Shown here piece after piece: positions 12,771 to 27,700 of a DNA stretch of 64,000 bases. The DNA lies in the NCBI RefSeq assembly GCF_001949145.1, contig NW_019091559.1, positions 94,515 to 158,514 of the forward strand, written 5' to 3'. Source of the stretch: Acanthaster planci. Lineage: Eukaryota; Echinodermata; Asteroidea; Valvatida; Acanthasteridae. A model generated the notes under the pieces. The model was given only the letters and a program-made list of their open reading frames with translations. It searched no databases and was not told the origin of the DNA. The position numbers and the translations under genes were made by a program. The number at the start of each line of letters is the position of its first letter. The first letter of the stretch is position 1.

Positions 12771-15700
12771 TGCTGCAAAGAAAGTGAAGATGGGTAAGCG
12801 AGTAGAGAAAGCTATGAAGGAAAAGGCAGCAGCCTCCACCTCTCAAGAAGCAGCGGAAGAGGATCTCAACAAAGCACCAGGTTAGAAAATTCTCTCCGGC
12901 ATTGTTTTCAAAAATCTATCCTATCACTGGAAAATGATATCACCAACAAATCCAGATCTGAAATAAACCCAAAGACAGGAAAGAAAATAAGCACATAAGG
13001 CTGTGACATAACAAGAAGATTAAAGTTCAATACAACTTCAATATTAGACAAAATAACCAAGAGAAAATTTTTTGAAAATACGGCAACATCGCAAATTGTG
13101 TTTTCGTTGTGTTATCGGCACTTCATAGCTAGCTGAGCAATTCAGCTTACAGGGAGTGCCACGCTCTCGTACTGAATGAATTCGCCCGTAAACGTATGTT
13201 TCTGGTTGCATCGCAGCAACTGTGATTCATGAAAAGTGCGTGGCAAATGGCTGAAAATTTATCGGGAATGTGATACTGGGAAAATTCTTCCCTTACATAT
13301 ACGTACATGTGAATCGTTTACATAAAAAGAGTCAAACTATAAAAAAAATTATCTAAAACAATATTAACTTTAAAATCAATACATACATGTAACTAAAATA
13401 TAAAATCTTCACATAATCAATTTTTTTTATGTACATGTATGTAACACCAAAAAATACTATAAAAGTAATTTTAAAGAGTGATTTGTCACACACAAATTAA
13501 ACCAGTTTAGGTTAAATCGCAATTGCCATCTTTACGTTTACAATTGTAAACCTTTTAAAGTCAAGAAAGATGTACTTCACATATATGTATACATGCACCG
13601 GTATTGCATTTGGGCTTAAAAAATTGTAATGGGTGACCAAATGTTTAATTCTTATCACCAATGGCAACCATGATTTGTACCCATTGACTTGCAATGTGGT
13701 ATTGGATAGATGTCTGACTAGCATGTTACTTTTTATTACCAACTTGTAACCTTAGTCTTAATGCAGTTTTGTTTTAAGCATACACACGTACGTGGCGCAC
13801 ATTGTTATGATCAACCCAAAAATGTGAATTTCCAAAGTGAATGCATATACAAAAATGGGGAGGGGAGTTTGAGTTTTGCGAGAGCCGTGATGGCATTACG
13901 TAATCAGGTTGCAAAAACACCATGGGGGCTATGTACATTTACATGTACCTGTACAAGCACAAAAGAATGGGAAAAACCTTTGTCAGAATGTGTACTGGTG
14001 TCTTTGCATAAATGAAGCCCTTTAATTAATGTGTGATGTACATATACACACTGTACTGTAGGATGTACAATGTACACACACCTGTGACCAAACGATTGTT
14101 GTACCATACGATTCGTAAAAGACTTCATCATACACATTATGCATGCACCACTGATTGCAAGCTTCCATTGGAGGAGTATTCAGCATGCTCAAGTTAAGCA
14201 TTAACTTCTAGTTCCTTGGTTCCATGTAGCTCTGTGTGCAGTCAGCATACATGTACAGGTAGCTGAAAGTGAAGTGGCGCACACTAATGAACTGGATTGT
14301 CAGCTTAACCTTTCTCAACTCACCCAAGTTTGCTGTTGGTCTTCCCCCACTGTTCTAACAGAGCCTTACACCTGCACTGGTCAGTTTGATGCAGACTTTA
14401 CTGAGCTTTGTCGAAGAGCTGGCCTGCCACAAACAGAAACCCCCCCTGTGGTGCTGCGGGCCAAGCGGCCAGGCACCCCTCCTCCTCCAGACCCCAAGGC
14501 GAAGGATCCCACACCCCCAGAAGAGCCTGTGGATGATGCCGATGAGGAACCCAAACCAAAAACATACGTCACCAAGGACAAGTATGCATACTTCAAACCA
14601 AGCATACAGGTGGAGATGGAACATGAGGACAAACCAGCAACAGTGACTGAGATCTATATCAGAGGTATTGTAATACAAAAAGAAGAAGAAATTATTGGAC
14701 TGTGCTGCCCTTTCCCCCAAGAGGAAATTGTGGTTTCATTGAACCCATCGCCATTGAGAAAAACATCAGGTTTTTTTATTTCTTTGGTGCAATAATAAGG
14801 TAGCACATTTTGTTGGCCATAACCATTGTTTCAAGCTGCAGTCATTGCATAAGTGTTTAGATAAGTTTTTCATTGGTTGTTACTGCCTGTGGTTCTGTTT
14901 ACTAGTGAAGTCATAAACACCATTTCCTAAGTTCCGATCAGGTTACAACTCCACGAACCCCCTAAGAGTACCAATTTGCTTGACAATGTTTGCTTTGAAT
15001 AGTTTTGGGCTCATTTATGTTGCTTAGATATGTTACTATTGCCTAAAAATGCCTAAAAGATAATGCTGAAGAGATACACATCAGTGGTCCCAATGTTAAT
15101 GGCAATGGTATACAAACATGTTTAGATTACATTTACACTCAACCGTTGAATTGTAAGCTCCCATAAATTCCATATTTTTGCACAGCTTTTTTGTGATGAA
15201 ATACATGTACACAAAAATCTGCCAGTTGTTAGAGTGTCAGGCCCGTGGTATTGTGTACTGTATCCAAATTAGCATTGATACAAAGTTTTGATATGTCCAA
15301 ATCAGCATTGATACAATGTTTTGATTTATCCAAATAAGCATTGATACAATGTTTTGATTTATCCAAATAAGCATTGATACAGNNNNNNNNNNNNNNNNNN
15401 NNNNNNNNNNNNNNNNNNNNNNNNNNNNNNNNNNNNNNNNNNNNNNNNNNNNNNNNNNNNNNNNNNNNNNNNNNNNNNNNNNNNNNNNNNNNNNNNNNNN
15501 NNNNNNNNNNNNNNNNNNNNNNNNNNNNNNNNNNNNNNNNNNNNNNNNNNNNNNNNNNNNNNNNNNNNNNNNNNNNNNNNNNNNNNNNNNNNNNNNNNNN
15601 NNNNNNNNNNNNNNNNNNNNNNNNNNNNNNNNNNNNNNNNNNNNNNNNNNNNNNNNNNNNNNNNNNNNNNNNNNNNNNNNNNNNNNNNNNNNNNNNNNNN

Positions 15701-18700
15701 NNNNNNNNNNNNNNNNNNNNNNNNNNNNNNNNNNNNNNNNNNNNNNNNNNNNNNNNNNNNNNNNNNNNNNNNNNNNNNNNNNNNNNNNNNNNNNNNNNNN
15801 NNNNNNNNTGTTTTGATTTATCCACATCAGCTTTGATGCAGTGTTTTGTTTTGTTTTTCTTCTCCATGTAGGCTGGAAGGTAGACGATATGATGGTCGAT
15901 ATTTTTAGAAACTGCTTCCCAACAATCGAAAAGCTGAACACTATAAAGTGAGTGTACATGATTTCCAAAGAACCTGGTTATTTCCCTTGAATAGAATCTG
16001 AAAGACACTCTGGTTTCTACATTCTTCAAGGAGACATTCAGATTGAGTGCACATTAATCCTCAGCTGCTTTCAGTGAAAAAAAGTAAAAAAAAATGTGTT
16101 CCTTTGATTATGTTACTTTTTGTATTGACTATTGAACAGTTTGCAAGAATGGTTTATCCAGCTTTTGTGATATTGATGTCAAAGCATCAGTAATATCAGA
16201 AATCACAAAGAGAGGGAACGTTCTCACTTCTCCGTTTCTTTGGACACCTAAGGGTTTACATGCGGAACTTTCTATAGTTTGGACAACTGTTTCAATCAAT
16301 CTCTTAGTTAGTCCATTCAAGAAGTCTTTGATTGATAATCACTGATTATTCTTAATATTTTGTTTGATTTTGTAGTTTTTGGAATGCAGGATTGACTGAT
16401 AAGACTTTGAGAGATTTGGCCTCATTTTTCCCCCAGTGTCCAAACCTAAAGTAAGTGACAATCGAACTAGTAGAATGGTCAGACCTTCATCAGATTTGTC
16501 TGTGCTATGTCTGTGCTATTAGTGGGTCCAGACATTCAGAGGAATGGCTTTTTTCAAGAAGATTAATCTTAGAGTTCAAGAGCCGAATGTGAAAGGTTTC
16601 TGTGTCTTTAGCATTGTTGCCAGTGATTCTATCCTTCCTGGTTGTTACAGAAATGTTTCCATCGAAGGCAATCCAATTGCTGAAGAGCCATGGGCATGTC
16701 TTATTGGAGAGGATAGTCTGTAAGTTGATTTAAGTTCATTTCTTGAAGGACTTTAAGAATGGCACAGCCATTTCACAGCCAGGATGGGGCAGAATGTTGC
16801 TCCCCTAACATTTTGGTGGTCATGTGTGTTCTTTGTGAAATCTGACTGTTGGAAAAACAGGCATTTATAACTAATTGTAGCTATGAATGAATACAGGTTG
16901 AAGATCTGTTATGGGTTGAAAGCACCTCCAGACACAGATGTGTCAGCAGGAGTCAATAAACTCCATCTGTCGTCTTGGGAATAGACACCATTTTGAAAAA
17001 AAAAGGTGCCTTCTCCCTTCCAAAAAAAACCCGCTTGAGAAACAAATTTATTTCTTTAGATGGCTTAAATTGTCTCCTAACACTAGTAAACTTCTCACAA
17101 TATTTTATGCCATATTCCATCAGAATTGTCAACCTGTCTTTACGCCATAATGACATAACTGACAGGGGGGCATCAGGCATCGGGGCAGCACTGTCCACGG
17201 TCACAACCTGCAACAAGAATCTTATCTCACTCAACCTTAGCCATAACAAGTTGACCGATGTGGGCACCGAGGCAATTGTCAAGGTAACAGTAGGTTTGGG
17301 AAACTTTGTGCATTCCCGATACTTACAGAACGTCCCACTCTTAGGAAAGGTGCATTAATATTTTCCAGTGTTTGGCCATTTTCTAAAGCTTGTCTTGACT
17401 CTCCATTTGGTTTATAATATGCTTGGCCTCACTTCAGCAAATTGAAAGTTTCTGTAGCTGTAAATGGAGATGCTTTTTGCTGGTTTCATTCTCAAAGCTT
17501 AGGCCAGAGATAGAGATGAAAGTAAGATTTTTGAAAGCCTCAGAATGATTCCATCTGGTTTGCAAAATTTTGTGTACTAAAGGAACCTGACTAGTGGCAT
17601 TAGATGTTGTTACACAACTATTTTGGTGACTAGACTTGTACAAGTCAGTTGGTTGCTCCATCGTAAGCAGCATTCATACATGGTAACAGTTATTGTTTGA
17701 GGTTATTACCACTGGATGCAGCATCAACTGAATCAAGAGAGTTTGGCTTACTTTCGTCTTTTTTCAGGGTCTTCGCATGAACAGGGTCCTGCTTTGCCTT
17801 TCCTTGGCAAGCAACAAGATAACAGACAAAGGAGCAGTTAAGTTCGGCGATGTGTTGTCCCGATTTCCACTCACTCACGAGGAGGTAGTCGAGAGGCGAA
17901 AGCTACATAGTGATAAGGGTTCTCCTGACAGAGGCACCGGCAAGTCGGTGCGTACCAACCAACTGCAACAGCATCCTTAATGGACGTTTTATTCAGTTTT
18001 TGCTTACATTCTTAGATTCATACATGTACATGTACAAACAGTGGAGGTCAATTTTTGGTGTTAAAATCTACAAATAAAATCAACTTTTTAGTTAATGGGA
18101 TAAGGCAAGATCCAACTAAATTCAAGAGTACATGTAATCTACACTAACACTAATTAAATACAGACAGTGAACACCCATTTCAACCTTCAACAATCAGATG
18201 CCCTATTCTGAGACACAACATGCGGGTAAATGTACAAGTGAAGTAGCTGTCAAGCCCCTAATCCTAATTGTACCTGTGTTGACCCCAATTTCAAGTGGAA
18301 GGAATTCTCTTAGTGTTACCCAACATTGACATTTTGGTTTATTTCAGCCACCCCCCTCCAGAAGGGCGGAGTCTAAGGACAGGCCTGGAAGTGTTCGCAG
18401 TGGAAGCATTCTTGACAAAGGAGATAAAAAACGAGACAAATCCTCTAAGAAAAAGGTCAGTTTCTATTAGATTGTCATATACTGGTATATCCACGGGCCT
18501 ATCGATTGTTTGGATGATGGTGGTGAAGGTTTTCTGCCCATACAAAATTGTGGTACGGCCATGACGGCAAGTATCTTTGAGCATTCTGGTGGTGATTTCA
18601 CTGTAGAGAATCTTAAGATGATGCTGGAATACACTCATTAAGACCTTCATTTCCTGACTCTTCATAGTAATAGTAGTACTTCACAGGAAAAATGAAAGAC

Positions 18701-21700
18701 GCAAGGAGGAAGTGATCAGTCATGCTGGACAGTCTAGGATGTCATTCCTTAATGAGACCTAATACCAGTAGCTTTGAGACACTACTCAAGTTTCTGAATG
18801 TAGCAGGGTTCTCAGAATATCCTGTACCATTCACTGTGTAATTAAGCCCCGTAGACTGGTGATGTGGGTAGTTACCAGATGGTTTCTAGAACAATGCTGG
18901 ACCATTCTCCTGCCTCCCCAGCCCTTTAGGGTTATCTCTTGACAGTTTGTCTTAGGAGGAACACCTGTCATATAGGTAAAGTGAAAGGATGCTATGTTTA
19001 TATTACTGCCTACATTTTGTAATTCCTTTTATTTCTTTCCTTTTGAATGCTCTGAATTTGAGCTATGTGTACATGTACATGTATGTACTGGTGTTATGTA
19101 ATCTTTGCTCCTGTATTGTATGTTTCTCCAACTGTAATAGGCTGCTTGTTTTCAGCCAGGTATTTCATTTCTTCCTCAGGCTATTTCAATCTTGAGTTTT
19201 TCTGTCCAAATTGTGAACAGGATAATAAGCATGAGAAGAAAAATGAGAAGGAGGATGCTGGGAAGGGAGCTAAGACGGTAGTGATGATGGTAAATTCCTC
19301 CAATCAGTGGCTGTGTTTCATTTGGCTGCTTGAGTTTTACCCAATCGGTATTGGCATACCTGAAAGTATAAAAAAGCTGTGTGTAATAACGGTTGAGCCT
19401 GTCTTGTTGGGCAATGAAGCCTTTCATCTCAGCAGTGAGCGTCTGCCATTTGGCTGTGTTTTGCTACAATGACCTGTAAAAGGCTTTGTGTTTTAATTGA
19501 AATTGTGCCTCTTTACCCATCAGTCATTGCTGACCATATGGCTGTGCTGTGACAAATCGTCCAATCAAGATCATTGTTAAAATTGGATGCTTAACCAATC
19601 AGCAGCAGTGTACCAGTAGGTGGTTGTCATTGAAGCTCTGTTGTGTGGTTGTACATGTACACGTAATTTGATGCAAACATTGGCAATATTTATAATTAAA
19701 CTGCTCACTTGGTGTCTGCTAGCTGAGCCCGCAAAAGCAGCCAATTGTTTTTATTTCCTGAAAGATGGTGTGGAGCTGTGTTTTGGTACCCTTTGACCTT
19801 GTCCATCGTAGTTTTTCAGTGTTCATGACCAGCATTGGTAAATCTCTGCATTGATAGATGCCCATTTGGATGGCCCAAGCTGACTACAGTGCTTCCATGT
19901 CAAATGCTGAACATTGCTGTGACCAAATCAAGCAAAGATTTTTACTTACAACAGACTAAATGTTTGGTATAGCATAGATACCTGGATGTATCTTCATAAT
20001 GCTGGCTGGTTTATTTTTAGGCTCATGGTCATTTGCTTGTCTCTAGAAACAAGCCTACCAAATTATTGTCATTGAATGGTTCGTCTGAAGTTCAGATGAG
20101 AGTGGTAGAATACACCCAATGAAATTCTTTTATATAGGAATTAACAATTGTTGGTACAAAAACGCCAAGCGAGATACATGTACAATGTATATACACTGTA
20201 CCTTTATAACTAAACACAACAAACCTATGCAGTTTTTGTAAAACCCAATTTTGTCCAGGGAGCCAGCTGTAACTTCACCTTCGGCTGCAACAACATTGTA
20301 GAGTGCTCACTTTTGGAAGCAATTTGAAATCCCCCACAATTTTATCTTTATTGGGAGAAGTGAAGTTTTTCAGTTTCAAAGAAAAGAGCCATAAGCTGTC
20401 GGAATATTGAAGCAGCCACAGGCTTGTATATCGGTACATGTACCTGTAGAAAGACAAAAATTCAGTATTAACAGGGCTTGTAATTCAACGAGTCAAATTT
20501 TGTGAACAACCTGAGTAATGGCCACAGTTCTCGGGTTCTTAAAAACTTCAAACCAAGCGCAAATGATCATGTTAGCCTTCAGTCATTAACAACATGCTTT
20601 GCCTCTGATAAAAGTTGTAGGTTTTGGAGAAATCTCAATCTTCAAGGCTTCTACTAATCAACCCCTAGCTTTCATTTACCTTTATCAACAGGTTTACTGC
20701 TTCAATACCGTGCACCCTTTGTTTCCCAAAAACTTCCCTATTAATATTCAGATAGATGTTCTTCTTGCTTGCTTACATGTTGATCTATTTTCTGTTCAGC
20801 AGTATGTATAAAATTGGTGAAATTGGTGTGTATAATTGCATTGTAACTGTTATTCAGGTAAATCATTTGTACTCGTATGCACTCAATCAGAACTATACAT
20901 ATACAACAGTGACAATCAATTGTCTAAATACTCAATAACTGCAGCTCAAATTGGCACTGAACTCTCCTTTTCACATGAAGTTTTTTAGAGCTAACCTCAT
21001 TTAAAACCCAGCATGCTTGCCAAACAAGTTAACATGGAGCTTAATACATGCCTTTGATTTTTACACCCTAATGTTCTAGTCAAGAAATGATTGACTTTCT
21101 TCATCCATTTGTCTTAAGAATAGTTAGTCAGTTTGGTTCCCAGACACAATTGTTAGCTGACTCTGTTGGAGTCTATGAATACCCTGTTTACCAACAAATG
21201 TTGCGGTGGAATCACAAGCTTTGCGGTTCTGATTTACTTCATTTCAGAGCCGTACTTCAAGAAGTCATGTTTGGAGAAGCAATTTCTTAAATCTTTTCGC
21301 CTATCTTTTTTTATTTTGCTTTACTTCTGTAAATTTTCTTTTCCTCTCCTTCATTTCTCCTTGTCTCCTTTGTGCTACATCTTGACAATGCAAAGAAATC
21401 CCACATTTATGAATTTCTGCTACAATAAAGGTTTACTCACATTTTGGTAAAGGTGCATTAAACTGTTTGAAACCATTCACAATCACTTTGGAACCAGGTT
21501 CTTGTGGCTTTGCCAAGCAGAGCAGTTTTTTAATATTATTTACTACTCAAACTTTTAAGTTACTTTGGTTGTGTTCCCTTGTTTGTTTGAAATGTCTTTA
21601 TATTCATTCTTTCTGATTGTAAAACCAAGGGTTTCTCAAAGGTACGTAGATCTATACGTTATCTCTGAGGTTTGAGGAAATCTAGAGAGAGATTTCAGTT

Positions 21701-24700
21701 TTAGAAGTGGGAGGAAAATACAGGAATAATATTTAGTAAGGACTGAAAACCCACTCCATGTGAATGGCAAGGAAACTCAGCACTTCACCAACCTGACTGC
21801 TCATTTCTTTATTTCACATTCCCTTTTGAAGTTTACTCTTGTTTACATTTTGCCTTTTATTGTCCGATGACAGGACAACAAGAAAGACAAAGAGGAAGGT
21901 GCTAAGGGTGGAACCAAGAAAGATGACAAATGGAAAAAGGGTAAGTGGTGTCAGTTTTGTCATTGAAACCTTGTCACTTCATTACAAATGTGTGTGTGAA
22001 GTTCATATCTGATTGTTTGTCACAGGTCACAGTTCCATGTGTTGTACCAACATTTGTTTGCAATGGTGAATATGTCTGTGTTACCTTCAAGTTGTTCATG
22101 AGTTTTATAAGATGACTGTAATTCACGATAAACTTCTAATGGTTCAAACATGATGTCTTTGTCTAGAATGGCCAAAGCTAAGCAGGTTGGGTAGAATTCA
22201 CTATAAAAGGTTAGTTCATACTCGATGCTGTTTAACAGGAACATGGGATTATGACGTCAGCTTACATGTTCCTGCAGCAAATTTGCAGAGGTTAGCACAT
22301 TGCAACCCGAGTTGTGACCGAGTCAGGTTAAGTCCAGTAATAAGGCAAAAAAGCGGAGTGAAGTTAAGTGTTTAGCTCAAGTCAGTTTGAGTCACCAGTA
22401 TTTGAACACAGTACAGTAGGATAAATGAAAACAAAAATGAAAGTGGTATTTTGGCATTTGTGTGTTCACCTCTGGGTTTCAACATGTACCACGTCTTACT
22501 CTTCATGATGATAACACATGACATAAACGTTATTGTCTAGCGCTATTAGTCATTGCAAATATTTTTCCAAAAGGAAGTTTGTTTTTACTTTTGGGATTGA
22601 GTCTTATTACAGTAACCTTCACTCAAGGCAGGTCCTTTGATGAAGGACTTGAGTCAAGTGGAGTCATTTGCTTGCAGTGACTTGAGTCAAGTCAAGTGGC
22701 CAAAAAAGTCACTCAAGTCAGACTGGAGTCCAGTCATTGACTAGAGTCATTACAACGCTGATTGCAGCTTGAGCAAATTTCACTGCCAGTGTTTTGTGAA
22801 GACAAGTTGGCTTTGCTTTCTTGCTCTCCTAGAGTATAAACCAGATGGTGACTATTACAAATGTAACATGGGATTGGCTCATATCACTCATTCATTTTAT
22901 TTACTGAACCTTTAACATAAGTCTATCAATGAAGAAGATAATGATACTATATTCAGTAAATATGAAACAGTACAAGAAGGGTCAGTTACATGTACAACAT
23001 GTAACTTCAAAATTTAAAAAGAAGAATGCCAGTGTTGAAGACATATTTTATATGTATACCTTGAAATTCCCTGACACACTACAATGTGGGTATATACACT
23101 AAAAAAAGTTCAGGACCACTTTTTCTTAACTTTTTTTCCAAGCAATGAGTGGGGTCTAGTTCTTCCATTTTTTGTTTGTCTAGATGGTGTTCTCCTGGGA
23201 AGAAAATTTGTTTAAAATGTTTCAAAACATCAAATGTGCATTTTCTCAAATTGGACAGTTTCAGGAAAAGTCAAATTACAAAATAAACAGTGGTCCTTAA
23301 CTTTTTTTGAGTTGTGTATATTTCATGGCCTCTCTTTTGTAAAAATACCTGTTGTTGACATTGCGTTAATCCTTGTATTGAATATACCAGTACATATATG
23401 ATTGAAAACCAGTACAGACACTGTATGTGATTGAAATGGTTCAAATGTTTTGCCCATTTTAGCTTTATTCAGGGATCTTTCCTGCTTTTTAATAAAACTG
23501 TGCTTCGATGTGTTGATTTGAAATATCACCAACTGTCATTTCTTTCGGAGTCTAAAAAGTTTTGGAAATTATTTACAAAATAAAAATAGAGATCAAGTTA
23601 TGTGGATTTTGCAAATTTTCTTGGATCTGTAAACTTTTGGCAGAATATAAATCATTCAACAATTTGGAGCATAACAGAATTCTGACAGAATTCATATGTC
23701 TTGTTCTTCCCAGACCCTCTTAGCCCTAGTGTAGTTGTAAAGTCTTTAGCCCACCTTTCTACTTCATACTAGTATCTTGCAAATCCTTGATTCACATCAG
23801 TAAACTTCTTGTTGAGCTTTATTGTAGAATTGAGCACCCTTGTAGCTGCACTTTAGATAGCATTTTGCCAAAATGTGTGGTATTCTTTTCATGATTCTTG
23901 AAGTGAAAATAATTGTAGAAGCTTCATGTACTGGCACACAAAACTGGAGGTTATTGCCCACTCATGATAAAGAGCACACAAGTTTGAAATTCAGCACACT
24001 GGTTTTGGGTTTTTCATTCAAGGAATTGATTTCCATTCATGCTTGGTGTGTGGGCTTTTATCTCCAGTTTGTGGGTTTAATGTCTGCACCTGAATATGGA
24101 TGAGTTTGAAAGATTTCCTGGGAAGATAAGAATGCGGAACTGGCACAGACTTTGAGGATTGTAGGAAGTAGTGTGTAGAGTTAGCAAGCACTCATAGTAT
24201 AGCATTGGAATAGCCGGTAGAGAGATTGAACAGTGTATGGTAATGAATTGTATGCTTTGTCAACTTGAATATCTTATGATTATTTTTAATTTCAATTTTG
24301 GAAATTGATGAAGTGTACATCGTGGGCAGCATGCCCACTTCTGAGAAAATTATGGAGATAACGTCACGTGTGTGGGGCTTTCCACTTTTCTTAAAATGAT
24401 TTATTCATTGACCTGTTCTTGTGGCTTCATTGTGTCCAATTAAGCATGATGCAAACGTGGGTTGTGCAAGTACATAGCAGGGGTTGGAACAAAACCCACA
24501 AATGACGTTGCATACAATTTGTTTGCCATGTTTGCATGATTTGTAGGGAGCAGGAGTGACGATATGGCTTGTGGTTTACATGTATACTCCTCCACACTGG
24601 GAGGTTGAAAGATTCAAACTCCTGGAACTACTTGTAATCCTGACAGAAAATCGTTACAATGCTAAACGTGTTGGTGGCCATCTTTTATGCTCTTTATGGT

Positions 24701-27700
24701 CGGTCAAGTCAATCTTTCATTCATTGCTTCAGTGCGGACAAGCAATTGTTTTTTAACAGTGGGTAAGACAAAGTGTACACTGAACATTGTATACATTATT
24801 TCGTTTTTTCATCAAGTCCTTTTGCTTTCAAGTTTCCGTTGCAAATTTGATAGCTTAGTAAGCTTTGGAACTGATTACGGAAGACATGGAAAACCGCACA
24901 TGCACCACATACCAATGCAACAACTACCCCCCAAATGCCATTAAAAAAGGGTTGTATACATTGAGAACAAGATGTACTGGTATGGGTATAATGGATACAT
25001 GTAGGAAAATATAGGTCATTGTGCCTTGCTTATGAAAGATACCACACAACTACATTGGATTGGTATCCAATAAACATGAACCAAGGTGTTTATTGTTGGA
25101 TCCTTCCGCCATGAAAGTACTCATTGGTGTTTATACACATGGAAATTTGTACCATGTACATGTAGCTATTTTGTAAAGCCATTTATCATTCCTGTCTCTA
25201 CACAAGGACTGCATTCTGTAACTTTTAAAGCACATAGGATTTTGGTGGTTGTGCATTTTGTCTACACCTGTAGTCAGTTAGATTAAACCTCTGTAGATTT
25301 TCTCCCCTGCGATACATCTGTGGAACAGGATCACACCCTATGGGTAAACCAAAGTTTTTGTTTTTTGATTTAGCTAAAGTATTCTCCTCAATCACTAAAG
25401 TTTTGTTTCTTTTTTTGTATTCTTTATCACTAAAATACGCCTTAAAGAAGAGAGTTTTTCTTGACAAAAGTATAATGCTTGACTCATTTGTAATGATCTC
25501 AATGTTACGTGTTAAAGGAAAACAGACTATTGGTATTTAATGCAGATTTGAAGAATTCATGCCCAGAAGGATGCCATTTTGCAAAGTAAAGGAATTAAGA
25601 ATTTATAAAGCCCATGCTTTTAAGCACAAACGTTTCGAAGAAGGCACACTGAAGTACTTTTCGACTTGCACTCATCAGAGCATAAACGCAAGAATGACAA
25701 ACATTTCTTGTAGGAATTCAGATGCAGAGTGAGTTTTGTTAAAAAATGACCACCGTTGAGAACAGAGCACACAACAAATTTGTAGTTTTTCTGTTTTGAC
25801 AATTGACGTACATGTAAGTTCAACACTTATTCAACAACAAGGCATATTTCAATGTCAGTTATTTTTGTAGGTTTTTTTTCATTCCGGAAAATGTGTAAAC
25901 TCAATTGTGGACTTTGCATTTGTCATAACTTTGGTTTGACTTTTTAAAGGTTTTCCCACAAACTGCAACAGAGCTTAAATTGGAATGCTACCAATTGCTG
26001 AAGTGTCCAATTTTCTAACTGTATACAATAGTTCCTTGTTTCTTTTTTTTGTCTTCTTTCCTTTCCTTCCTTTCACAGGGGCAAAAGCTGTCATGGCTGG
26101 TAAATAAACTGCACCTGCTCTCAAAGACTCAGTTTCACAGAGCCGTTATATAAGTGCAAGAAAGTTTGCTTTAACACAAACAGCCAATCTGCTGCACTGC
26201 AGTGCAGAGTACCTGTATATGTACATTGCAACTGATATGTTTTCAGCTTATTGATTTCTGAGTCACCATCCGCTAAGCCATTATTTTTTTTTCTTTTAAA
26301 CTAAGACGGCTTTGTGGACCTGAGACTTTGGCTTATATTTGTTGGGAGAAACAGTGGCTCATTGTTAACGATGAGAATCCAATGACATTGCTGTGCATTT
26401 GTCTCTGTCCAGTCCAATCATCAGCAACAACCAAACAAAAAAAAACCCCAAGGAGTGAAACTAACCATTTGTGAGCATAAAGATTTCTCATTGGAAGTGT
26501 TTATGCACATGTCTTACAGGTACATGTATTGCAAGTGCTGTGGTCTTTTTTTGTCAGTTCTTGAAATTAAAAAGGTCAAAGACTGTCTTTCTGGATAGTC
26601 TCACCAATAAACCTGTATGTTTATGTACATTGTATGCAGTATAAGGATGTCTTGCTGTTAGCAGTCTAAAAATGCATGGGGGGTAGAATTTCTTTCTTAC
26701 ATGTAATTACCAAATCAATATTGTTATGTTTAACTGTATTTGGAGATGTTTGATAAACATGAATTATCCTTTTTGAAAAAAAAGTGAAGTTTATGAACCA
26801 ATTTGCAGGCAGAAACATTTACAAAGCTACAGCTTCATATTTTAGCGCAAAAGCATACATTGTGTACATGTAAATAGTGCCTGGAAGAAACCAAGGTAAA
26901 AAGGTGCAAAATATAATGTATACCAGCAATGCATAAAAAACCAAAAAATATGGTGTAAAATGCTATGTGGTTACCTGTGTGTCCTGTCTGTGTAAAATGC
27001 TATGTGGTTACCTGTGTGTCCTTTCTGTGTAAAATGCTTTGTGGTTACCTGTGTGTCCTTTCTGTGTAAAATGCTATGTGGTTACCTGTGTGTCCTTTCT
27101 ATGTAAAATGCTATGTGGTTACCTGTGTGTCCTTTCTGTGTAAAATGCTATGTGATTACCTGTGTGTCCTTTCTGTGTAAAATGCTATGTGGTTACCTGT
27201 GTGTCCTTTCTGTGTAAAATGCTATGTGATTACCTGTGTGTCCTTTCTGTGTTTTCTTCGAGACTTGACAAATAAAAAGACACACCTAGTACATGTACAG
27301 TTGTATTTATACACATGAGCGAGGCAATGTCTACCATTCTGGTCTGGGCACTGAAACATGTTCTCTCCCAGGGTTAATGACAGGGTGATATAACGCACCG
27401 TTATGTTGCTTGCCTTCAACCAGCAGTTTCCTAGCTAACATGCATTTTCGCACAAAACCCTAACAGACATGCACGCCTCACTCACACACCTGCACAGCTT
27501 TATGTCTGTTGGCCTCATTTGCTTTGAACACCGTTCACTTGACCTGGAAAAATACATGTAGTTATTCAAGTACACTGTACATGTATATACAGAAGTAATA
27601 TGTACTGTTGTGACTTCATTTCCGCATTCCAGTAAGTTTCTTCAGGCTTTGCCATAGCATCTACTATTCTTTCCAAACTGTTAGTGGAATTTATTCCAAC

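Noticed and set aside
15229-16029. Long frames across the gap at 15 kb
   Set aside because: They are open only because N bases are read through; the flanks are a minisatellite.
26954-27249. CRISPR-like regular repeat array
   Set aside because: Units abut with no unique spacers and the genome is animal; it is a minisatellite.
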